NCBI GenBank assembly: GCA_037200045.1
Contig: JBBCHM010000001.1
Location: forward strand, 2,976,001 to 3,040,000
Origin: Rhizomicrobium sp.
GTDB taxonomy: Bacteria > Pseudomonadota > Alphaproteobacteria > Micropepsales > Micropepsaceae
Direction: 5' to 3'
Length of the DNA: 64,000 bases
Below the pieces are notes generated by a model, which was not told the origin of the DNA, made no database searches, and saw only the letters and a program-made list of their open reading frames with translations. This document shows positions 26,114 to 34,170 of this stretch, piece after piece. How positions within the stretch are numbered: the stretch's first letter is position 1; each line of letters starts with the position of its first letter. The position numbers were made by a program, and so were the translations under genes.

Positions 26114-27658
26114 ATGCATCCGACGATTGTCGCCCAGACGACGCCCGACAAGCCCGCCGTCATCATGGCCGCGACGGGCGAGACCATCACCTTCGGCGAG
26201 CTCGAAGACCGTTCGAACCGTGGCGCCCAGTTCTTCCGCGCGCTGGGCCTGAAGGCCGGCGACGGCATCTGCATCTTCATGGAGAACAATGCCCGCTATC
26301 ACGAGATCTGCTGGGCGGCGCAGCGCGCCGGTCTCTATTTCACCGCGGTGTCCTCGCGCCTCACCGCCGGCGAGGTCGAGTACATCGTCAAGGACGCGAA
26401 CGCGAAAGTCCTGATCGCCGGCCACAGCCTCGCCAAGGTCGCCGTCGAGGTCGCGCCGCTGATCCCCGGCGTGACGCTCCTGATGGTCGGCGGCACGATC
26501 CCCGGCTACGCATCGTATGAAGACGAAACCGCGAAGATGCCGGCCACGCGCATCGCCGACGAGACCGCCGGCGCCGCGATGCTCTATTCCTCCGGCACGA
26601 CGGGCCGGCCCAAGGGCGTGCGCCAGCCGCTCTCCGGCCTTGCCATCGACACACCGACGCCGCTGGCCGGCCTGGTCGCGATGCTCTACGGCATCAACGC
26701 GGAGTCGATTTATCTCTCCCCCGCGCCGCTCTATCACGCCGCGCCGTTGCATTATTCGATGACGGTGCAGCGCCTCGGCGCCACCGTCGTGGTGATGGAG
26801 CATTTCGACGCCGAGGCGGCGCTCGCGGCGATCGAGCGCTACAAGGCCAGCGCCAGCCAATGGGTGCCGACCATGTTCGTCCGCATGCTGAAGATGCCGG
26901 AGGACCAGCGCCTCAAATACGACGTGTCCTCGATGAAATCCGCGATCCACGCCGCCGCCCCCATCCCGATCGAGGTCAAGCGCAAGATGATCGACTGGTG
27001 GGGCCCGGTGCTGCACGAATACTATGCCGGCACCGAGGGCAACGGCATGTGCTACGTCAATTCCGCCGACTGGCTGGAGCATCCCGGCACGGTCGGCAAA
27101 TCGCTGGTCTCTCCGGTCCATATCTGCGACGACGAAGGCAACGAGCTTCCGGCTGGCGAGGAAGGCACGATCTATTTCGCCTCCGCGGCGCAGTTCTCCT
27201 ATCACAACGACCCGAAGAAGACGGCGGAGAGCCGCCATCCCCTGCATTCCGAATGGTCGACGCTGGGCGATGTCGGCAAGCTCGACGCCGACGGCTATCT
27301 CTACCTCACCGACCGCAAGGCGTTCATGATCATTTCCGGCGGCGTCAACATCTACCCGCAGGAAGCGGAGAACCTGCTGATCACCCATCCCAGGGTGGCC
27401 GATGTCGCGGTGATCGGCGTGCCGAACGAGGATTTCGGCGAAGAGGTGAAGGCGGTGGTCCAGCCGCTCGACTGGAAGGACGCGACGCCGGAATTCGCGC
27501 AGGAACTCATCGCCTATTGCCGCGCGCGGCTTTCCCCGATCAAATGCCCGCGGTCCGTCGATTTCGACCCGGAGCTGCCGCGCCATCCGACCGGCAAGCT
27601 CTACAAGAGGCTGATCCGGGACCGCTATTGGGGAAAACGCGAGTCGCGCATTGTCTGA
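26114..27658 (+). CDS. Long-chain acyl-CoA ligase (AMP-forming)
   Basis: 514 residues from MHPTIVAQTTPDKPAV. The AMP-binding loop is YSSGTTGRPKGV near 158. YAGTEGNG near 299 is motif A5, LGDVGKLDADGYLYLTDRK near 385 is A7-A8, and the catalytic lysine is in HPTGKLYKR near the end. It activates a carboxylic acid to its CoA ester; the substrate chain is not deducible, though the sequence resembles fatty- or steroid-acid ligases. The last bases overlap the ChaC gene by 8 bp. Confidence 0.85.
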   Translation: MHPTIVAQTTPDKPAVIMAATGETITFGELEDRSNRGAQFFRALGLKAGDGICIFMENNARYHEICWAAQRAGLYFTAVSSRLTAGEVEYIVKDANAKVLIAGHSLAKVAVEVAPLIPGVTLLMVGGTIPGYASYEDETAKMPATRIADETAGAAMLYSSGTTGRPKGVRQPLSGLAIDTPTPLAGLVAMLYGINAESIYLSPAPLYHAAPLHYSMTVQRLGATVVVMEHFDAEAALAAIERYKASASQWVPTMFVRMLKMPEDQRLKYDVSSMKSAIHAAAPIPIEVKRKMIDWWGPVLHEYYAGTEGNGMCYVNSADWLEHPGTVGKSLVSPVHICDDEGNELPAGEEGTIYFASAAQFSYHNDPKKTAESRHPLHSEWSTLGDVGKLDADGYLYLTDRKAFMIISGGVNIYPQEAENLLITHPRVADVAVIGVPNEDFGEEVKAVVQPLDWKDATPEFAQELIAYCRARLSPIKCPRSVDFDPELPRHPTGKLYKRLIRDRYWGKRESRIV

Positions 27659-28382
27659 CGAAGAGGCCAAACCGGAAGACCCGTTCCAGCCGCTCGGCCG
27701 CGAAATGCGGCGCGAGGACTTCACGCCCGAGCGCGTGCGGCGCATCGCCGACGCCGCCATCGCGCGCGGCGGCATTCCCCTGATGTCGGAAGAGGCGCGC
27801 CGCGCCTCGCTCAACGTTATTCGGCGCAGCGTGCCGGAAGGCACCGATGCCTGGGTGTTCGGCTATGGCTCGCTGATGTGGAATCCCGCGATCACCGTCG
27901 CGCAGAGCGCGAAGGCGCATGTGCGCGGCTATCACCGGCTGTTCTGCATCGCCCAGCGCGTCGGGCGCGGCACGATGGAAAAGCCCGGCCTGACGCTCGG
28001 CATCGACCGCGGCGGCTCGGTCGCCGGCATCGCCCACCGCATCGCCGCCGCCGATGTCGAGAGCGAACTGTCGATCCTGTGGATGCGCGAGATGCTGTCG
28101 GGCGTCTATGAGCCGCGCTGGATCGGCGCCGATATCGAAAGCGAGGGCCGCACGCGCGTGCTGACCTTCGTCGTCAACCGCTATCATCCGCGCTATGAAG
28201 GCGCGCTGGCGCCGGAGGCGGCGGCGGAGCGCATCGCGCGGGCGCAAGGTCCGCTCGGCACCAACCGCGACTATCTCTACCGCACCGCGGCGCACCTGGC
28301 CGAACGCGGCATCGAGGACGGCCCGATCAAGAGCCTCGAAGCCCGCGTGCGCGCGCTCGCCAACGAACCGATCGGGGTTTGA
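27651..28382 (+). CDS. chaC: Gamma-glutamylcyclotransferase, ChaC type
   Basis: 243 residues from a TTG start inside the end of the ligase gene. The substrate-binding loop is VFGYGSLMWNP near residue 67. The catalytic glutamate is probably in MREMLSGVYEPRW near 145, and YRTAAHLAERGIEDGPI ends the domain. ChaC enzymes convert glutathione to 5-oxoproline and Cys-Gly. The N-terminal 60 residues are an extension rich in charged residues. Overlap with the acyl-CoA ligase suggests one mRNA. Confidence 0.85.
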   Translation: MSDEEAKPEDPFQPLGREMRREDFTPERVRRIADAAIARGGIPLMSEEARRASLNVIRRSVPEGTDAWVFGYGSLMWNPAITVAQSAKAHVRGYHRLFCIAQRVGRGTMEKPGLTLGIDRGGSVAGIAHRIAAADVESELSILWMREMLSGVYEPRWIGADIESEGRTRVLTFVVNRYHPRYEGALAPEAAAERIARAQGPLGTNRDYLYRTAAHLAERGIEDGPIKSLEARVRALANEPIGV

Positions 28383-28410
28383 ACGTTGGTTCCTTCCCCG
28401 CCCCTTTATT

Positions 28411-28490
28411 CGTCATTGCCCGGCTTGTCCGGGCAATTCAATTTCTTCCCGCCGGAGAAATTGGATCGCCCGCATGAAGCGGGCGACGAC
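28411..28490. repeat. Intergenic palindromic cluster (third REP-like type)
   Basis: Three successive dyads: ATTGCCCGG with CCGGGCAAT (28415-28437), AATTTCT with AGAAATT (28440-28462) and TCGCCCGC with GCGGGCGA (28465-28485). The layout recalls the REPIN pairs but the sequences differ. It lies just upstream of the small MaoC gene. Confidence 0.6.
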
Positions 28491-28528
28491 GGTGCTGGTT
28501 TCAGAAACGTCACGACAGGAGAGTCAGA

Positions 28529-28981
28529 ATGCAAACCGCAACCTTCGAGACCGTCGCCGCGCTTGCCGGCCAGGAGATCGGCGTATCCGACTGGGTGGAG
28601 ATCACCCAGGAGCGCATCAATGCTTTCGCCGAGGCCACCGGCGACCACCAGTGGATCCATGTCGATGTCGAGCGCGCCAAGACCCAGATGCCCGGCGGCA
28701 AGACCATCGCGCATGGCTATCTCACCCTGTCGCTGATCCCCTGGCTGACCGGTGGCATGCTGCGGATCGACGGCGTGACGCGCGGCATCAATTACGGCTC
28801 GAACAAGGTGCGGTTCACCAACATGGTTCCGGTCGGCTCGAAGGTCCGCGCCCGCCAGAAGCTGATCAGCGCCGAGCCCAAGGCCGGCGGCATGCAGCTC
28901 ATCAACGAGGTGACGATCGAGATCGAAGGCCAGACCCGCGCCGCCTGCATCGCCGAAACCATCAGCCTGATCTATAAATAG
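28529..28981 (+). CDS. MaoC-family (R)-enoyl-CoA hydratase, single hotdog
   Basis: 150 residues, start with the strong site CAGGAGAG. The hydratase motif is AFAEATGDHQWIHVDVERA near residue 32 with the catalytic Asp and His, then IAHGYLTLSLIP. This NodN/MaoC type hydrates trans-2-enoyl-CoA. Single-domain members act as homodimers. It is a separate transcription unit downstream of chaC across a palindromic spacer. Confidence 0.85.
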   Translation: MQTATFETVAALAGQEIGVSDWVEITQERINAFAEATGDHQWIHVDVERAKTQMPGGKTIAHGYLTLSLIPWLTGGMLRIDGVTRGINYGSNKVRFTNMVPVGSKVRARQKLISAEPKAGGMQLINEVTIEIEGQTRAACIAETISLIYK

Positions 28982-29074
28982 AGTTCCTGTTTCGTTCGCG
29001 ACACGTGGCGACGCTTTTCGCACAGCTCCGCGATACATCCGAGCGATCCTGCTTCCTGCGGGGAGGATCGCTCG

Positions 29075-29596
29075 ATGGATGTGGCACGCGGAGCCGCGGA
29101 GAACGCGGAGGTCATCCGGTCGCTGGACGACGTAACAGGTTTGATCGTCGATGCCTCATACCGGCTCCATGCCAGGCTTGGCCCTGGCCTTTTGGAGTCG
29201 GTGTATGAAGTCGTGCTGGCGCGCGATCTCGCGCGCCGCGGACTCCTCGTCGAGCGTCAGCACGCAGTTTCCTTCGAATATGACGGCCTCCAGTTCGACG
29301 ACGCTTACCGTGTGGATATCTTGGTCAATCGTTGCGTTGTCGTCGAAATCAAGTCCGTCGAGCGTGCGCTGCCGGTCCACGCGAAGCAGTTGCTGACCTA
29401 TCTCAGACTTTTGAATCTCTCGGTCGGATTGCTCGTCAATTTCGGTGCTCCAACGTTCAAGGAAGGCGTCCAACGGATCGTCAACCGGCTGCCTTCCTCC
29501 GCGTCTCCGCGGCTCCGCGTGAATCAAACACCGGCGTGGGTTTCGATCACGCGCCCCGGAAATGCGACGCCACCGTCCATACGCCGATGGCGATGA
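29075..29596 (+). CDS. GxxExxY protein (PD-(D/E)XK nuclease superfamily)
   Basis: 173 residues. The signature GLLESVYE is near residue 42. The nuclease core VDILVNRCVVVEIKSVE, with Asp and ExK catalytic residues, is near 85-100, and LLTYLRLLNLSVGLLVNFG follows. The start has a GGGGAGG site. Unusually, codons for residues about 4-12 (ARGAAENAE) are the left repeat arm and those for SSASPRLRV near 143 are the right arm. The last 25 residues run into sequence antisense to the gdt1-like gene. The biological role of the family is unknown. Confidence 0.8.
   Translation: MDVARGAAENAEVIRSLDDVTGLIVDASYRLHARLGPGLLESVYEVVLARDLARRGLLVERQHAVSFEYDGLQFDDAYRVDILVNRCVVVEIKSVERALPVHAKQLLTYLRLLNLSVGLLVNFGAPTFKEGVQRIVNRLPSSASPRLRVNQTPAWVSITRPGNATPPSIRRWR
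29085..29522 (+). mobile_element. Candidate element: GxxExxY nuclease gene bounded by inverted CGCGGAG arms
   Basis: The left arm (29085-29112) and right arm (29495-29522) are inverted copies of a sequence with three CGCGGAG heptamers. They enclose almost exactly the conserved nuclease domain. The same arms occur without the gene at 25017-25082 and 46790-46976, and as one arm at 2656-2684. This is the layout expected of a gene-bearing element with non-autonomous derivatives. Mobility itself is inferred. Confidence 0.5.
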
Positions 29597-29825
29597 AGCC
29601 CAGTCCCGCGATCAGCTTCAGCGGAATGAAGGTCAGGTAGCGCTCGGCCATCGTGCCGAGCGCGACCGCGATGGCGGTGGACAGCACCAGCGCCGTCGCG
29701 GCGGCGAAGAACACCGGCCAGGCGGAATTCTTCTCGTCGCTGGCGAACAAAAGGGTTGCAAGCTGGGTCTTGTCGCCGAGCTCCGCCAGGAAGACGGTCG
29801 AGAAGATGACGAAGAGTTCGCGCAT
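29547..29825 (-). CDS. TMEM165/Gdt1 (UPF0016) family transporter, single-module form
   Basis: 92 residues with three membrane helices and the family signature ELGDKTQLATLL near residue 15. Gdt1/MneA-type proteins export Mn2+ or exchange Ca2+/H+ and normally have two such modules. This protein has one, so it must oligomerise or need a partner not seen here. Its 3' end overlaps the tail of the GxxExxY gene by 50 bp on the opposite strand. Known bacterial single-module forms make it likely to be functional. No manganese riboswitch (yybP-ykoY) was recognised upstream. Confidence 0.8.
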   Translation of the reverse strand: MRELFVIFSTVFLAELGDKTQLATLLFASDEKNSAWPVFFAAATALVLSTAIAVALGTMAERYLTFIPLKLIAGLGFIAIGVWTVASHFRGA

Positions 29826-29929
29826 GACGGGCCCGCCTCGGTTGCGTGGCCTTTCTGCCCCATCGCGCGCGCAAACCCAACCGGTTTGGCGATGCCGCCG
29901 GTCTCCAAAATTCTAACAACAAAATGAGG

Positions 29930-30021
29930 TGTCATGGCCCGCGACTGCGGGCCACCCAGGTGACATCTGCTCCAGTGGAGCGGGTTCACCTGGGTCCGCC
30001 GCATTCGCGGCGGATGACACC
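29930..30021. repeat. REPIN-like repeat, type A plus type B hairpins
   Basis: The left hairpin is GGCCCGC-GACT-GCGGGCC (a loop variant). The right hairpin is CCGCCGC-ATTC-GCGGCGG. CACCCAGGTGA and TCACCTGGGT form the inner inverted sequences. The element is about 92 bp, between the gdt1-like gene and the phospholipase-D-like gene. Confidence 0.8.
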
Positions 30022-30048
30022 TGTGATGTAATCAACTGAATTGCGCGC

Positions 30049-32025
30049 CTACCGCCGCGCCTTTTTCGTCTTGCGCGCGGCCTTCTTCCCGACCTTTTTC
30101 TTCGTGATCTTCTTCACGGCCTTCCGCGCTGGTGTCTTCTTCTTGGCTTTCTTCTTGACCGTCTTCGTCGCGGCCTTTTTGGCGGTCTTCGGCTTTGCCG
30201 CCTTCTTCTTAGCCGGTGTCCCGCCCGCCTTCGCCGGCCCCTTCGGGATCGCCGACCAGTCGACCGACTTCACCGCCGCCACGCCCGCCGGCAGCGGCAG
30301 GTCGGCGAACATGTAGCGGTCGCGCAGCCGGATGCTCGTCTTGTCGTAGTAGGCCTTCCACCATGGCGCGCCGGCGCCGGGCATCGCCGGATACCAGAGG
30401 CACAGCGGCTTCACGACGGTCGCCGCCGCCATGTGCTTGCGGAAGGAGTAGTGATCGAACAGCTTGACCGCCTCGATCATGTAGAGCCCCGCGATCACCG
30501 GATCGTGGATCTGGATCAGGTTGTCGCCATTGGCCTTCTCGCCGCCCGCCGCGAGATTGGACGAGCCGGTGAAGACGAGCGGCTTGGCGTCGTTGAAATC
30601 CACCACGATGAACTTGTGATGGATGTGCATGCCGGGCCCGCCATTCCATTCCTTCTTGAACGGCTCGGGCACCTTGTCCTTGAGGAAGGCGAAGGGCGTC
30701 ACGTCGCCCATCTGGCCGTCGGCGTTCTGCACCGCAAGGCCGGTCGCGGTCTCCACCGTGCCGTAGGAGAAGATCGTCGGCGCGCCCGCGATCACGCGCA
30801 GCGAATCCAGCACCGAACCGCCGCCCGACGGCGCCATCACGGCGAACAGCACCGAGCTCTTGGCGGCGCGGATCGCGTCGCTCACCGGCCCCAGCGAAAT
30901 CGCGTCGTCCTTGTGCGGCGACAGCGCCACCGAGGATTGCGGCAACGCCGCGCTGTCCGCGGCGCTGATCGTGTTGTAGCCTTGGGCGATCGCCGCCTTG
31001 GTGAAGGCGCCGGTCTGGACGTCGCCGGCCCAGGCCGCGTCGAACGCATCGGCGAAATAGCCCGCCGTCGTCGCGTCATCGGCCACCATGATGTTGTTGG
31101 CCTGGATATAGAGCCCGCGCAGCGAGAAATTCATCGAGCCGAACAGGACCTTCTGCGCCTTGCCGCTGGCATCGCGCTTGACGATCACCTTGTTGTGCTG
31201 GAAGCGCGAGAAGTGCCCCTGCTTGACGTTGGCCGCGCCGGCCGCGGCCTTGAGCATCTTGGCGACGTCGATCTCCACCGCGCCGGCCTTGGTGTGCAGC
31301 GGGGCGTTGTCGAGGATGGCGCGCAGCCGGCCCTCCGTGCCCCAGCCGCAGAACGCCTTGATGACGTCCGGCTCGTCGATGTCGTAGACCAGGATGTCGA
31401 TCTTCGCGGTCCTGTCGGCGTCGCATTCGGCGATGAAGTCGAACAGGTGCTTGCGCGCGTCGGCGCCGAGCCAGACATATTGCGGCACATAGGGCTTGGT
31501 GTCGAAGTCCGCTGTTTTCTTCTTCGGCCGGATATCCTTGTTCTGGAATTTGTCGACATAGGCCTGCGAGGACGCATAGCCACGCGTGAACGCGACGCTG
31601 AAATTGCCGTGCGCCGGTCCCGGTGGCTGGACCGTGACGCTGGCGCTCGGCCCGTCGGTCATCGCCGGCCCGCCGCCGCTGAAATACTTCGCCACCACGC
31701 GATAAGTTATGGCCGACGTGAAATCCTGCGCCAGCACATCGACCCAGCGGAATTTCTGGAACGGCGCCTGGTCGGAGGGCGTCCATTCGCGCTCCTCCGG
31801 CGTGGTGTCCTTGGTGACGGCGGCGGTGAAGTTCAGCCGGTTGGGAATGGCGATCTCGGCCGCGCCGCCCACCTTGCGGTAGATGGCGAAGCCCGCGAGG
31901 TTCTTCGACTGGGTGTCGACCGCGCCGTCGGCCAGCGACATGGCGATCAGCACGGCATTGTCGCCCGGATAGGCGGTGACGGTCAGCGGACCCGACGTGA
32001 TGGTGACCTGGCCGGTGGCGCCCAT
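30049..32025 (-). CDS. Phospholipase D-like protein with fibronectin-like N-terminus and lysine-rich histone-like tail
   Basis: 658 residues. Residues about 1-135 form a beta-rich, fibronectin III-like region. Residues about 180-560 form a PLD domain with two HKD-type motifs: FQHNKVIVKRD (H277, K279, but D285, one residue further than canonical) followed by GSMN, and HHKFIVVD (H469, K471, D476, canonical) followed by GSSN. The last 65 residues are a run of KKA/KKT/AKK units like histone H1 or AlgP tails, suggesting nucleic acid binding. There is no signal peptide. The RBS GAGGGAGG is strong. It is perhaps a nuclease or phosphotransferase. Confidence 0.75.
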   Translation of the reverse strand: MGATGQVTITSGPLTVTAYPGDNAVLIAMSLADGAVDTQSKNLAGFAIYRKVGGAAEIAIPNRLNFTAAVTKDTTPEEREWTPSDQAPFQKFRWVDVLAQDFTSAITYRVVAKYFSGGGPAMTDGPSASVTVQPPGPAHGNFSVAFTRGYASSQAYVDKFQNKDIRPKKKTADFDTKPYVPQYVWLGADARKHLFDFIAECDADRTAKIDILVYDIDEPDVIKAFCGWGTEGRLRAILDNAPLHTKAGAVEIDVAKMLKAAAGAANVKQGHFSRFQHNKVIVKRDASGKAQKVLFGSMNFSLRGLYIQANNIMVADDATTAGYFADAFDAAWAGDVQTGAFTKAAIAQGYNTISAADSAALPQSSVALSPHKDDAISLGPVSDAIRAAKSSVLFAVMAPSGGGSVLDSLRVIAGAPTIFSYGTVETATGLAVQNADGQMGDVTPFAFLKDKVPEPFKKEWNGGPGMHIHHKFIVVDFNDAKPLVFTGSSNLAAGGEKANGDNLIQIHDPVIAGLYMIEAVKLFDHYSFRKHMAAATVVKPLCLWYPAMPGAGAPWWKAYYDKTSIRLRDRYMFADLPLPAGVAAVKSVDWSAIPKGPAKAGGTPAKKKAAKPKTAKKAATKTVKKKAKKKTPARKAVKKITKKKVGKKAARKTKKARR

Positions 32026-32237
32026 GGAAACCTCCCTCTCGCCGATGCGGACGCGCAGCCGCGTGCCGGAGCGGGCGATGATCGACGCGATGTACGACAG
32101 AGATGTTTCGCGAGAACGCCGCGAGGAACGGCGAGACTATGTCTCGCCGCGCGCGTCGTCAAACGCGCGGCCGGGCATCCAAGCCGGAACGAAAGGTGTA
32201 AGCTCACGTTCCTGCGATAAGCCGAAACGGGGAAGCC

Positions 32238-33572
32238 ATGCGTATCCTGAAATGGATCGGAATTTGCCTGGTGGTCGTGATCGCGGCCGGCGCCGTGCTG
32301 CTGTGGACGGCCGGCGACACCGCGAAACTGCCCGCTTTGGCCGGCTATGGGCCGAGGCCCGAACTGCCGGCGCCGCATCCGACGCTGATCCCGACCATCA
32401 ATCAGGCCAAGGGCGTCGGCTGGCCCGCCGGCGCCAGGCCCACGCCGGCAGCGGGTCTCGCCGTCGCCGCCTTCGCCGACAAGCTCAACCATCCGCGCTG
32501 GCTTTATGTTCTGCCGAACGGTGACGTGCTGGTGGCCGAGACCAATTCCCCGCCCAAGCCGGACGACGCGAAGGGCATACGCGGCTTCGTCGCCGGAATC
32601 ATCATGGGCGGCGCCGGCGCCGGCACGGCAAGCCCCAACCGCATTATCCTTTTGCGCGACACGAACGGCGACGGCGTCGCCGACCAGCGCTTCGTCTTCC
32701 TCTCGGGCCTCAATTCGCCTTTCGGCATGACGCTCATCGGCAACGATTTCTACGTCGCCGACACCGACGCGGTGCTGCGCTTTCCGTATCATGCGGGCGA
32801 CACGGCGATTGCCGACAAGGGCACGAAGATCGTCGATCTGCCGGCCGGCACGATCAACCATCACTGGACCAAGAACGTCATCGCCAGCCGCGACGGCACC
32901 AGGCTCTATGTCACGGTCGGCTCGAACTCCAATGTCGGCGAGAACGGCATCGCAGCCGAGGCCGGCCGCGCCGCGATCTGGGAGGTCGACCTGAAGACCG
33001 GCGGGCATCGCGTCTTCGCCTCCGGCATCCGCAATCCCAACGGCATGGACTGGCTGCCCGGCGCCGACACGCTCTGGGTCACGGTCAACGAGCGCGACGA
33101 GATCGGCAGCGATCTCGTCCCCGACTACATGACGAGCGTGAAGGATGGCGGCTTCTATGGCTGGCCCTACAGCTATTACGGCCAGCACGTCGATGCGCGC
33201 ATGCAGCCCCAGCGCCCCGACCTGGTGGCAAAGGCGATCGCGCCGGACTACGCGCTCGGCGCCCACACCGCCTCGCTGGGCCTGGTGTTCTCCGACGCGG
33301 CGAAACTCGGGCCGGACTACGCCCATGGCATCTTCATCGGCCAGCACGGTTCCTGGAACCGGAACCCGCGCGCCGGCTATCGCGTGATCTTCGTGCCCTT
33401 TACGGGCGCCAAGCCGAGCGGCGAGCCGAAGGAGGTCCTGACCGGCTTCCTGTCGCCCGGCGGCGAGGCCCAGGGCCGCCCGGTCGGGGTGGCGATCGAC
33501 AAGTCCGGCGCCCTGCTGGTGGCCGACGATGTCGGCGACACGGTGTGGCGGGTGACCCGGAAGGCCCCCTGA
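32238..33572 (+). CDS. PQQ-dependent sugar dehydrogenase (sorbosone dehydrogenase family)
   Basis: 444 residues. An N-terminal membrane anchor ([18 protein letters not shown]) is followed by a six-bladed beta-propeller. [20 protein letters not shown] near residue 85, [22 protein letters not shown] near 222, [10 protein letters not shown] near 265 and [16 protein letters not shown] near 370 are the conserved propeller and cofactor segments of soluble glucose/sorbosone dehydrogenases. It is probably periplasmic, anchored by the first helix. It has a good RBS (GGGGAAG). The substrate sugar is unknown. Confidence 0.85.
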   Translation: MRILKWIGICLVVVIAAGAVLLWTAGDTAKLPALAGYGPRPELPAPHPTLIPTINQAKGVGWPAGARPTPAAGLAVAAFADKLNHPRWLYVLPNGDVLVAETNSPPKPDDAKGIRGFVAGIIMGGAGAGTASPNRIILLRDTNGDGVADQRFVFLSGLNSPFGMTLIGNDFYVADTDAVLRFPYHAGDTAIADKGTKIVDLPAGTINHHWTKNVIASRDGTRLYVTVGSNSNVGENGIAAEAGRAAIWEVDLKTGGHRVFASGIRNPNGMDWLPGADTLWVTVNERDEIGSDLVPDYMTSVKDGGFYGWPYSYYGQHVDARMQPQRPDLVAKAIAPDYALGAHTASLGLVFSDAAKLGPDYAHGIFIGQHGSWNRNPRAGYRVIFVPFTGAKPSGEPKEVLTGFLSPGGEAQGRPVGVAIDKSGALLVADDVGDTVWRVTRKAP

Positions 33573-33599
33573 CGTTCGGTTCGGAAATTCACACCCATG

Positions 33600-33688
33600 G
33601 TGTCATCCGCCGCGAATGCGGCGGACCCAGGTGACGCCTGTGGGGTAAGGCGTCACCTGGGTGGCCCGCATTCGCGGGCCATGACACC
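33600..33688. repeat. REPIN-like repeat, type B plus type A hairpins
   Basis: CCGCCGC-GAAT-GCGGCGG on the left and GGCCCGC-ATTC-GCGGGCC on the right, joined through CCCAGGTGACGCC and its inverse. The order is the reverse of the copies at 29.9, 37.1 and 56.9 kb. Confidence 0.8.
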
Positions 33689-33844
33689 TTTTTGCTTGGC
33701 GAGCGTCCGTCCCGATTAGGTTCGCCCGGGGTCGTAAGGCCGGTTGCGGCCCCCAAACGCCCTCTATATAAGGTCGCCTCCCGCGCCGGGGCCCCCTGGG
33801 CCCAGGCGAAAAGAATGAGGCGCTGCCCGGCGCCAGACCGGCAT

Positions 33845-33921
33845 CGGAGAGTAGCTCAGCCTGGTAGAGCACTAGCTTCGGGAGCTAGGGGCCGGAGGTT
33901 CGAATCCTCTCTCTCCGACCA
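33845..33921 (+). tRNA. tRNA-Pro (CGG)
   Basis: 77 nt. The acceptor CGGAGAG pairs with CTCTCCG; the D arm is GCTC/GAGC; the anticodon stem CTAGC/GCTAG has loop TTCGGGA giving anticodon CGG. The T arm contains GTTCGAATC. CCA is encoded at 33919-33921. An ordinary proline tRNA reading CCG. Confidence 0.93.
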
Positions 33922-33987
33922 TCCGCCTTCGCTGCGCTACGGCGTGATTGGGGTGTGGCCCGGTCCTGCGGCGCAGCGAAGGCGGAT
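33921..33987. repeat. Perfect 17-bp inverted repeat directly after tRNA-Pro
   Basis: ATCCGCCTTCGCTGCGC (33921-33937) and its exact reverse complement (33971-33987) with a 33-bp loop, starting at the last base of the tRNA. It may be a processing or termination hairpin, or the relic of another palindromic repeat. It has no T-run. Confidence 0.6.
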
Positions 33988-34170
33988 GCCACGCCGTGGC
34001 CGTCCGTAGCGACAGCGTATGGACGGGCGAAGGCGGGCCGTTGCCCGTCCTTCGCTTGGAGTGCCCCCTCCACGAGGCTGAAAGCAGTTTCCGCTGAAAA
34101 CTTTCCATGAACAGCCGAATGCGCGGAAATTGGAACCGATTGAGTTGAATGGCGTTCTACTCACGGCGAG

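Noticed and set aside
33872-34108. Open frame antisense to tRNA-Pro encoding a GERGFEPPAPSSRS-like peptide
   Set aside because: This peptide is a well-known spurious translation of the complementary strand of a tRNA gene and its flank.
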